Shown here piece by piece: positions 1-5,304 of a DNA stretch of 5,544 nt. Within the stretch, counting starts at the first letter, position 1, and every line of letters begins with the position of its first letter. The notes beneath the pieces were generated by a model. That model saw only the letters and a program-made list of their open reading frames with translations, had not been told where the DNA came from and did not search any database. Made by a program: the position numbers and the translations under genes. The DNA comes from Natronohydrobacter sp. (GTDB lineage: Bacteria; Pseudomonadota; Alphaproteobacteria; Rhodobacterales; Rhodobacteraceae). Location: assembly GCA_007116445.1 (NCBI GenBank), contig SKIM01000125.1:1-5544 (forward strand), given 5' to 3'.

Positions 1-704
1 GCGAGGGGACGACGATCGTTTCCGGGGTCAATGGCGTGCCGTGGTGGTATTTCCACGGGCTTGGCGGTGCGCTGGAAGGCAAGCAACTCGAAAGCGTCGA
101 TCCCGGTGGCGCGCAATGGCAGGGTTTCGGCCCCGAGCGTGTGCTGGGTTGCGTGGTCTATCCGGCGGCGGAAGTCTCGGAGCCGGGCACGATCAAGCAT
201 ATCGAGGGCAATCGCTTCTCGCTGGGCGAGCCATCAGGCGAGAAATCCGAGCGCGCGCAACGCCTGTCTGCTGCGCTGCAAGAGGTAGGGCTGCGTGCGC
301 CGGTGCGTCCCAAGATCCGCGATGAAATCTGGGTGAAGCTCTGGGGAAACCTGTCTTTCAACCCGATTTCCGCGCTGACCCATGCCACGCTCGATGTGCT
401 CTGCACTGATCCCGGCACGCGCGTCGTCGCCCGCGCGATGATGATCGAGGCACAGACCGTCGCCGAAAAACTGGGTGTGAAATTCCCCATCGACGTGGAT
501 CGCCGGATCGAAGGGGGCGCGGCCGTGGGGGCGCATCGCACCTCGATGCTGCAAGACCTGGAAGCCGGGCGCCCGATGGAGATCGACGCGCTGGTGAGTG
601 CGGTGCAGGAACTCGGCCAGCTGACCGAAACGCCGACGCCGACCATTGACACGGTGCTGGCGCTGATCCGGTTGCGCGCGCGCACGGCGGGACTTTACGG
701 CTGA
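1..704 (+). CDS. panE: 2-dehydropantoate 2-reductase (ketopantoate reductase, PanE/ApbA family), 5'-truncated
   Basis: This enzyme family reduces 2-dehydropantoate to pantoate with NADPH in the cytoplasm, a step of pantothenate and coenzyme A synthesis. The frame is already open at position 3 and ends with TGA at 702-704, so 233 residues are visible. The family is usually about 300-330 residues, so the N-terminal Rossmann part with its glycine-rich NADP loop lies outside the window. The visible part starts with the typical GVPWWYF segment. It keeps the catalytic lysine and asparagines in the WVKLWGNLSFNP segment (Lys codon 336-338; K-x3-N-x3-N spacing as in E. coli Lys176, Asn180, Asn184). 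The substrate-binding serine and glutamate lie in TSMLQDLEAGRPMEID (Ser codon 543-545, Glu codon 579-581). The core residues are intact, so it should be active if its N-terminus is normal. A paralogous ApbA-family reductase with another keto-acid substrate cannot be excluded. The next gene follows in the same direction. Confidence 0.92.
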   Translation, partial: EGTTIVSGVNGVPWWYFHGLGGALEGKQLESVDPGGAQWQGFGPERVLGCVVYPAAEVSEPGTIKHIEGNRFSLGEPSGEKSERAQRLSAALQEVGLRAPVRPKIRDEIWVKLWGNLSFNPISALTHATLDVLCTDPGTRVVARAMMIEAQTVAEKLGVKFPIDVDRRIEGGAAVGAHRTSMLQDLEAGRPMEIDALVSAVQELGQLTETPTPTIDTVLALIRLRARTAGLYG

Positions 705-740
705 CAGCGCGCGCTTCGGCTGGCATAAGCGCCCTGTCAG
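701..740 (+). other. Intercistronic hairpin between panE and the UPF0178 gene
   Basis: CTGACAG (701-707) pairs perfectly with CTGTCAG (734-740). Inside, GCGCTT (711-716) pairs with AAGCGC (727-732), leaving a small asymmetric internal loop and a 10-nt apical loop. The stem totals 13 bp and overlaps the last two bases of the panE stop codon. No T-run follows on the plus strand; the next bases are the G-rich ribosome binding site of the downstream gene. It is therefore more likely an RNA-stabilising or processing hairpin within one transcript than a Rho-independent terminator. The pairing is seen directly; the role is inferred. Confidence 0.5.
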
Positions 741-744
741 GCCA

Positions 745-750
745 GAGGGG
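745..750 (+). promoter_or_regulatory. Ribosome binding site that decides the UPF0178 start
   Basis: GAGGGG at 745-750 directly abuts a possible GTG start (751) but lies six bases before ATG at 757. Normal Shine-Dalgarno spacing therefore favours ATG 757. The protein then begins MQIYVDADACPVK, which is how this family normally begins. Confidence 0.6.
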
Positions 751-756
751 GTGGCG

Positions 757-1203
757 ATGCAGATTTATGTCGATGCCGATGCCTGCCCGGTCAAGGCCGA
801 GGTGGAACGCGTCGCAACGCGGCACGGGTTGCGGGTTCACGTCGTCTCGAATGGGGGGCTGCGGCCTTCGCAGAACCCGCTGATCGAGACGGTGATCGTC
901 TCGGCCGGGCCCGACGAGGCTGACAAATGGATCGCCGAGCGCGCCGGGCCAGGGGATTGCGTCATCACTGGCGACATTCCACTGGCCGCACGCTGTATCG
1001 AAGCCGGCGCGCAGGTGATCAAGCATAACGGCGAGGAACTGACACCCGCCAATATCGGCACCATTCTCGCCACGCGCGATCTGATGGCCGATCTGCGTGC
1101 CAGCGATCCGTTCCGTCAAGGCTCTGGCAAACCGTTTCAGAAGGCGGATCGTTCCCGGTTCCTGAACGCTCTGGAACGCGCTGTTCAGCGCGCGGCACGC
1201 TGA
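757..1203 (+). CDS. yaiI: UPF0178 (DUF188) family protein, YaiI/YqxD type
   Basis: This is a complete gene of 148 residues from ATG 757, close to the usual family length of about 150. An in-frame GTG at 751 would add two residues but leaves no room for the ribosome binding site. Family signatures appear in order: YVDADACPVK at residues 4-13, with acidic residues D6 and D8 typical of PIN/NYN-like metal sites; S31-N32-G33; the GPDEADKWI segment (51-59); TGDIPLAARC (71-80); and a C-terminal KPFQKADRSRF segment (125-135). The family is predicted to have a PIN-like nuclease fold, but to my knowledge no substrate or pathway is established, so none is assigned. There is no signal peptide or membrane segment, so it should be cytoplasmic. 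It lies 52 nt after the panE stop on the same strand and may be cotranscribed. It ends 33 nt from the stop of the convergent kinase gene. Confidence 0.94.
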   Translation: MQIYVDADACPVKAEVERVATRHGLRVHVVSNGGLRPSQNPLIETVIVSAGPDEADKWIAERAGPGDCVITGDIPLAARCIEAGAQVIKHNGEELTPANIGTILATRDLMADLRASDPFRQGSGKPFQKADRSRFLNALERAVQRAAR

Positions 1204-1216
1204 TCCTTTTGCTTGC

Positions 1217-1237
1217 AGCCGGTGCGTGTGACCGGCT
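1217..1237. terminator. Hairpin between convergent genes, possible bidirectional terminator
   Basis: AGCCGGT (1217-1223) and ACCGGCT (1231-1237) form a perfect 7-bp GC-rich stem with a 7-nt loop. It lies between the TGA of the UPF0178 gene (1201-1203) and the stop of the minus-strand kinase (1237-1239), exactly where a shared terminator would sit. The downstream T content is weak on both strands: a broken ATCCTTT stretch on plus and none on minus. It is thus a poor classical Rho-independent terminator; position is the main argument. Confidence 0.45.
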
Positions 1238-4200
1238 CACTTATCCTTTGCCTGACCGCTGATCCGGGCAATCGCGTCGATCAGGGTCTGGCGCTGGATC
1301 GGCTTCATCAGGAAAACGTCGTCCGGGCGCAGCCCGTTGCCATTGATCGCGGCTTCATTCGCGTAGCCAGACATGAAGATAATGGCCAGATCTGGCTCCT
1401 GTTCTTTCAGGCGCCGGGCAAGCTCTGGCCCCTGAATCTTGCCTGGCATGACCACATCGGTCAGCAGAACATCGGGCTTTGGTGCCAGGCGCGGAAAGGC
1501 CTGCATGGCTGCATCGCCGCTCGCGGCCTCGATGACGTCCAGACCGTGATCCTGCAAGACCCGTCCGATGATCTTGCGAACGCGCATCTCATCCTCGACC
1601 AGCAAAACCCGCAAGCCGCTCGCCGGCAAGGCTGTTTTGCTGCGCGTTGTGGCGACAGGTCGCTTGGTGATGTCATCAGGCGCGGCAGGCAGAAAGAGTG
1701 TGATCGTGGTGCCGACATCGGGTTCACTGTAGATCCGCAGCAAGCCGCCTGACTGGCGCACGAAACCATCTACCATGGACAAGCCGAGACCTGAGCCAAG
1801 ATTAGGCCCTTTCGTGGTGAAAAACGGCTCGACGACGCGCTCCAGCAAATCACGGGGAATGCCACTGCCGGTATCCGTCACGGCCAGCATCACATAACGA
1901 CCCGGCGTGATGACTTCGTTGCGCTCGATCGCGTAGTCTTCGGTGACGCGCCGGTTTGCCGTCTCGATCGTCAAGCTGCCCCCTTTGGGCATCGCGTCGC
2001 GCGCATTGATCACCAGATTGAGCAGCGCACTTTCCAGAAAGGCCGGGTCCACGCGCGTGGCCCACAAACCGGCCTGAAGGCTGGTTTCGACGCGAATCGT
2101 TGCGGGCATGACCCGCGCGATCAGCTGTCCCATGCCACTGACAAGCTCGTTGGGGTTGACCAGTTCCGGGGTCAATCGCGAGCGGCGCGCGAAACTCAGC
2201 AAGCGTCGGGTCAGCTCTGCGCCCCGACGCGCAGCATCGACGATTTCTTCCACTGATTCCTTCTGACCCGGGGCTTCGGCCAGCATGGCAAGCAATTCGG
2301 CATTGCCCATGATCACAGCCAGAAGATTGTTGAAATCATGCGCAATCCCACCGGCAATACGGCCTATCGTTTCCATTTTCTGCGCTGCGTGCAGCTTGTC
2401 TTCCATCAGCCGCTGTTCGGTCAGGTCCGCAACTGCACCGATGATCAAAACTGGCCCGCCCTGATCATCGCGCAATGCGACGGCGCGTTCGGCAACATAC
2501 GCCCAGCTGCCATCAGCGCGCTGCATGCGGAATTCCACATCAGAGCGCGCGCGGCGACTGGCTATGAATTCGTTGCGTGAGGTGAAGACGCGTTGGTAGT
2601 CCTCTGGGTGAACAGTCGCCTCCCAGGGGGAGGGCAGCGTGTAGGTCTCTGGCCAATCATAGCCGAATTGCGTTGAAAAGCCCCGGTCAAAGGTGATCGT
2701 GTTTCTGACCACATCATATTCGAACATTGCGTCAGTCGAGACATCGAACATGGCGCGCAGCTTCTTCTGATACTGAATCACATTCGTGACATCGGTCACA
2801 AGCGACACCCAGTCCCCGCCCTCGGTCGGGTTCAGCCGGACATCCTGCAGCCGTCCATCCGTGTGGGTGATGATGGTGTTTATGGCGCGTGTTTCGTCGC
2901 CTTGCTCGGAATAAGGGGCCTTGTCGGGGACCAGGAGAAGATTGCGCTCGGCTTTGGCCTTGAGCAGCGCATCGCGCTTGATGCCGGGCTTGATCACGTC
3001 TTCGATGGCAGTGTTGAGCGCGACGAATTGCCGATTGTGCATCACCAATTGCTGGTTTTCATCATAAAGCGCGAAGCCGCTATCGAGCGCCTCGATGGCA
3101 TCGCGAAGCCGGGCCTCAGTGCGGCGTTGGCTGGTGATATCATCCACGGCACCGATGATCAGCGTTGCCTGACCGTCCTCGTCACGCAAGGCCGCCGATT
3201 TCTGCGTGACCACAGCCCATGTGCCATCCCCGCGCCGCAGCCGATATTCGCATGTGAACCGCTGCTGGTCGCTGAAAATGAACTCGGCGAAGGTGTTCCC
3301 CAAACGTACCGCATCATCAGGATGCACAAAATCGTTCCAAGGGAAGGGCAGCGTGTGCTCTCCCACGATGTCGAGCCCAAAACATGTCTTGAAACCCTGA
3401 TTGAAGATCACGCGGCCTTCGTCATGCCGATATTCATAGCTCGCATCGGACGCGATTTCGGACATGGCCTGCAATTGGTCCTGCTTCAGGGTCAAGGCCG
3501 TGACATTGGTCAGGAAAACCAGAACGCTGTTGAGTGCGCCCTTGTTATCAATCGTGCAGACTGATCGATGCAGAATACGTTGCATGCGCCCGTCCTTGTG
3601 CCGTGCGCGGCAGAGCACTTCGAGCGGCGTGGTCCAGAATTCACCGCGCGTCAGTTTGGCCAGCAGATGCAGATGTTGCGCACGGTCATCAGGATGCAGC
3701 AGATCGAAGGCACCGAGCGGGTCGGTGGGCAACTCGTCAGGTTTATAGCCGAAATGTTCCTCGATCGCACCGCTCCAGATGACGGTATTCTCGGAAAACT
3801 TCAACTCGGCGATGGCCTGGCCGGAAATCTCGGCAAGAGCCTTCAGGCGGGAGTGGCTGTAGCGTAGCTCTTCTTGCGCTTGCAGCAAGTTGCTGACATC
3901 CGTCAGTGAGACGAGAACCCCGCGGGCTTGCCCCAATTCATCCATGATGGTCAGCGAACGATCAAGGAAATGTCCGTAGCTGCCATCCGCGCGCCGCAGA
4001 CGATAATTCAATTCGCGCGGTGTCGTCCAGACTTCCCCCGCGCGCAGATCCTGCAGCGCAGCTTGAAGCATCGGGCGATCTTCGGGGTGCAGCAAGTCGA
4101 GGTAGCCATCGATGCAGTTCGGCAGATCCTCGGGCAGGTGTCCAAGCCGTTCCTCGAACGCACCGCTGATGGCAAGCTCGTCGGTCTGCGGGTCGTAGTC

Positions 4201-4983
4201 GATCACGACACGCCCTGAAACGCGCCCCAGCAATTCGCGCCTTTTGCGTTCTTCATACCATTTCGTGATATCGGTCACCGAAGAATACACTGTTTCCGCA
4301 AGCCCGTTTGCGGCCCGTTCAACATGAATACGCTCGCGAACCATGGCATAACGTCCATCTCCGCGACGCAGCCGGTATTGCAATTCGCCCAAGTCCTCGC
4401 CGGAGTCGAGCATGGACAAAAAATGCCGTAGCGCCTTGTCCCTGTCGTCGGGATGGATGTGGTCGATGAAACTGTGTGGATAACTGTGTGTCCCCTCCAG
4501 ATCGATCCCGAAAACCCGCTTCAGACCCGCGTCGAAGCGGGTCGTTTTGGTCGCGACGCAATGGCGAAAATGGGCCTCGTCACTCAGCAGGTTGTGGATG
4601 CCCTGACTACGTCGGTCGCGCGCTTGCTCCGTTATGTCGTGCAGCAGTATCAGAACGCGTCCGGCTTCAGCGTGTTCGGCCAGCGCAATAGTGGCCTTCA
4701 GGGTGGCCAGCTTGCCGCAGCCCTTATGCATGCGGATTTCCAACTCTTGCGGCTTGGCGCTGACCTGCGCAATCGCATGGTTCAGCCGCGCGCGATCCTC
4801 TGGATGAACGAGGTCATATGTGCCTGAGAAACTCTGCGCGACGCGGTTTGCGGGATGATTCAGGATGGCGAGCGCAGTTTCGCTGCACCAGGTGTCGCGA
4901 TCGGGGTCCATTCTGAGGACGACCACCCGCGACAATTCGGCAATTCTGACGAGAAGTTCAGAATCGTCCCGTTTGTCCTGCAT
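1237..4983 (-). CDS. Soluble hybrid histidine kinase: seven PAS domains, HisKA-HATPase core, C-terminal receiver
   Basis: This 1248-residue sensor kinase has no signal peptide or hydrophobic segment, so it should be cytoplasmic. Approximate domains: PAS1 10-118, PAS2 135-240, PAS3 255-364, PAS4 383-495, PAS5 505-617, PAS6 622-734 (PAS_7-like), PAS7 741-855, HisKA 864-930, HATPase_c 975-1098, receiver 1123-1240. Most PAS units show the PAS_3 pattern HP(D/E)D, then RLRR-DG, ending in TD(I/V)T. The kinase core is intact: H882 in GGIAHDFNNLL, N993 in NLVINARDAM, DTGSGI (1037-1042), PFFTTK (1053-1058), GSGLGLSM (1063-1070). The receiver keeps E1130-D1131, phosphoacceptor D1176 in LLTDVVMPG, S1205 and K1227. 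It should thus autophosphorylate and pass phosphate to its own receiver. The core is of the NtrB/CckA type (HDFNNLL). Short coiled linkers join several PAS units (for example 366-386). No LOV cysteine motif or other cofactor signature is visible, so the ligand is unknown. No response regulator or Hpt protein lies nearby. ATG 4983 is supported by AGGAGG five bases upstream. Confidence 0.97.
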   Translation of the reverse strand: MQDKRDDSELLVRIAELSRVVVLRMDPDRDTWCSETALAILNHPANRVAQSFSGTYDLVHPEDRARLNHAIAQVSAKPQELEIRMHKGCGKLATLKATIALAEHAEAGRVLILLHDITEQARDRRSQGIHNLLSDEAHFRHCVATKTTRFDAGLKRVFGIDLEGTHSYPHSFIDHIHPDDRDKALRHFLSMLDSGEDLGELQYRLRRGDGRYAMVRERIHVERAANGLAETVYSSVTDITKWYEERKRRELLGRVSGRVVIDYDPQTDELAISGAFEERLGHLPEDLPNCIDGYLDLLHPEDRPMLQAALQDLRAGEVWTTPRELNYRLRRADGSYGHFLDRSLTIMDELGQARGVLVSLTDVSNLLQAQEELRYSHSRLKALAEISGQAIAELKFSENTVIWSGAIEEHFGYKPDELPTDPLGAFDLLHPDDRAQHLHLLAKLTRGEFWTTPLEVLCRARHKDGRMQRILHRSVCTIDNKGALNSVLVFLTNVTALTLKQDQLQAMSEIASDASYEYRHDEGRVIFNQGFKTCFGLDIVGEHTLPFPWNDFVHPDDAVRLGNTFAEFIFSDQQRFTCEYRLRRGDGTWAVVTQKSAALRDEDGQATLIIGAVDDITSQRRTEARLRDAIEALDSGFALYDENQQLVMHNRQFVALNTAIEDVIKPGIKRDALLKAKAERNLLLVPDKAPYSEQGDETRAINTIITHTDGRLQDVRLNPTEGGDWVSLVTDVTNVIQYQKKLRAMFDVSTDAMFEYDVVRNTITFDRGFSTQFGYDWPETYTLPSPWEATVHPEDYQRVFTSRNEFIASRRARSDVEFRMQRADGSWAYVAERAVALRDDQGGPVLIIGAVADLTEQRLMEDKLHAAQKMETIGRIAGGIAHDFNNLLAVIMGNAELLAMLAEAPGQKESVEEIVDAARRGAELTRRLLSFARRSRLTPELVNPNELVSGMGQLIARVMPATIRVETSLQAGLWATRVDPAFLESALLNLVINARDAMPKGGSLTIETANRRVTEDYAIERNEVITPGRYVMLAVTDTGSGIPRDLLERVVEPFFTTKGPNLGSGLGLSMVDGFVRQSGGLLRIYSEPDVGTTITLFLPAAPDDITKRPVATTRSKTALPASGLRVLLVEDEMRVRKIIGRVLQDHGLDVIEAASGDAAMQAFPRLAPKPDVLLTDVVMPGKIQGPELARRLKEQEPDLAIIFMSGYANEAAINGNGLRPDDVFLMKPIQRQTLIDAIARISGQAKDK
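2419..4956 (-). repeat. Tandem PAS array with internally duplicated units (inside the kinase gene)
   Basis: The first 855 codons of the kinase are seven PAS units at about 110-130 residue intervals: PAS1 4956-4630, PAS2 4581-4264, PAS3 4221-3892, PAS4 3837-3499, PAS5 3471-3133, PAS6 3120-2782, PAS7 2763-2419. Two subfamilies stand out. PAS2, PAS5 and PAS7 share an FG-x-D segment exactly 19 residues before HP(D/E)D (158 to 177, 535 to 554, 773 to 792). PAS3 and PAS4 share a WTTP motif exactly 20 residues after HP(D/E)D (299 to 319, 430 to 450). PAS6 is of a different type. DNA similarity is visible mainly around the RLRR-DG codons (near 4352-4380, 3980-4009, 3222-3250 and 2507-2536). The copies have diverged well beyond recent duplication. 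Confidence 0.85.
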
Positions 4984-4988
4984 ATGCG

Positions 4989-4994
4989 CCTCCT
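4989..4994 (-). promoter_or_regulatory. Shine-Dalgarno of the kinase gene
   Basis: The minus strand reads AGGAGG followed by five bases (CGCAT) and then ATG at 4983. This is a full-strength ribosome binding site at normal spacing. It fixes the start of the kinase and suggests efficient translation. Confidence 0.8.
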
Positions 4995-5005
4995 GAAAAC
5001 TGACC

Positions 5006-5034
5006 TTAAAATGTGAAAAAAAATCTGACGTTAA
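5006..5034 (-). promoter_or_regulatory. Possible kinase promoter with the -35 inside the CtrA-like box
   Basis: On the minus strand TTAACG (5034-5029) and TTTTAA (5011-5006) are separated by 17 bp, which includes an 8-T tract (5023-5016). Transcription would start near 4999, giving a leader of about 15 nt that carries AGGAGG. The hexamers match sigma-70 consensus poorly. That fits an activator-dependent promoter in which the bound regulator overlaps the -35, as is known for CtrA-activated promoters. The layout is seen; promoter activity is inferred. Confidence 0.3.
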
Positions 5035-5045
5035 CGAAACGTTAA
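5030..5045 (-). promoter_or_regulatory. CtrA-type binding site (TTAA-N7-TTAAC)
   Basis: On the minus strand, in the direction of the kinase gene, the sequence reads TTAACGTTTCGTTAAC. This matches the alphaproteobacterial CtrA full-site consensus TTAA-N7-TTAAC exactly, and also the near-palindromic TTAAC-N5-GTTAA form. The two half-sites lie 11 bp apart, one helical turn, as needed for a dimer. The site lies about 50 bp upstream of the kinase ATG in a short AT-rich stretch inside GC-rich DNA. The match is directly visible; binding by CtrA is inferred. CtrA could act as an activator here, since the box overlaps the best -35 candidate, or as a repressor. Confidence 0.6.
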
Positions 5046-5074
5046 GACAAGTTTTGCAGCGGGGGCAATGCCTG

Positions 5075-5097
5075 TCTTGTCATGAAAAGCGACAAGA
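5075..5097. promoter_or_regulatory. Operator-like inverted repeat TCTTGTC-N9-GACAAGA
   Basis: TCTTGTC (5075-5081) and GACAAGA (5091-5097) form a perfect 7-bp inverted repeat with a 9-nt spacer, centred about 48 bp upstream of the CtrA-like box. A third copy of the GACAAG core lies at 5046-5051, next to that box. The half-site centres are 16 bp apart, roughly one and a half turns, which can suit a dimeric regulator but could also be chance. I do not recognise the motif as the site of a specific regulator. Confidence 0.3.
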
Positions 5098-5252
5098 TGA
5101 CATTTCGAACGCAAAGACGGCGTTGAACTGTCGCCTGTCCGTGTTCGCGACGCGGATGCGGGCAGAGGGCGAGGTGGGTTTCACATTTGATACGTCGCGC
5201 AAGACCAAAACGGGCCGGACCAGAGCATTATTCTTGCGCGGGCGCTGGACAA

Positions 5253-5294
5253 AACGGTCAGGACCGCTGCCTCAAGCAGTGGCCCTGACCTGTT
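5253..5294. other. Long stable hairpin, possible part of a small RNA or a weak minus-strand terminator
   Basis: GGTCAGG (5256-5262) pairs fully with CCTGACC (5284-5290). After one A·C mismatch the stem continues with CCGCTGC (5264-5270) against GCAGTGG (5276-5282), with one G·T wobble, around a 5-nt CTCAA loop. A single bulged T (5291) allows AAC (5253-5255) to pair with GTT (5292-5294). That makes about 17 paired positions. On the minus strand the core stem is followed by GTTTT, so it could weakly terminate a transcript coming from beyond 5544. The structure is visible; the role is unknown. Confidence 0.5.
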
Positions 5295-5304
5295 CGGGAA
5301 CTCC

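Noticed and set aside
358..1119. A 253-codon minus-strand open frame across panE and the UPF0178 gene
   Set aside because: It is antisense to two genes with conserved motifs and spans their boundary; its Arg/Pro/Ala-rich translation is typical of a shadow frame.
1213..1752. A 179-codon plus-strand open frame opposite the end of the kinase
   Set aside because: It covers the receiver and HATPase coding sequence in the antisense direction and lies in the same codon register as the other antisense shadows. There is no family signature.
2863..3564. A 233-codon plus-strand open frame antisense to the kinase
   Set aside because: It lies wholly inside the PAS4-PAS6 coding region. Stops in this frame would require TTA, CTA or TCA codons in the kinase, which are rare in GC-rich genes, so it is open by composition. 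Its translation matches no family I know.
4475..4483. A perfect DnaA box (TTATCCACA on the minus strand), inside a direct repeat AACTGTGTG (4470-4478, 4482-4490)
   Set aside because: It lies within PAS2 codons, is single, and has no AT-rich unwinding region or further boxes. A lone 9-mer match in 5.5 kb is plausible by chance.
1237..4983. Blue-light (LOV) or other cofactor-binding function for the PAS domains
   Set aside because: No LOV-type GxNCRFLQ motif is present and no heme or flavin ligand pattern can be assigned from sequence, so no ligand is claimed.
5256..5290. Resemblance of GGTCAGG to the SRP (4.5S) RNA core, and of the enclosed structure to 6S RNA
   Set aside because: The conserved GGAA tetraloop and GGAAGCAGC-like segment of SRP RNA are absent. 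The large central bubble and usual neighbours of 6S RNA are not evident.
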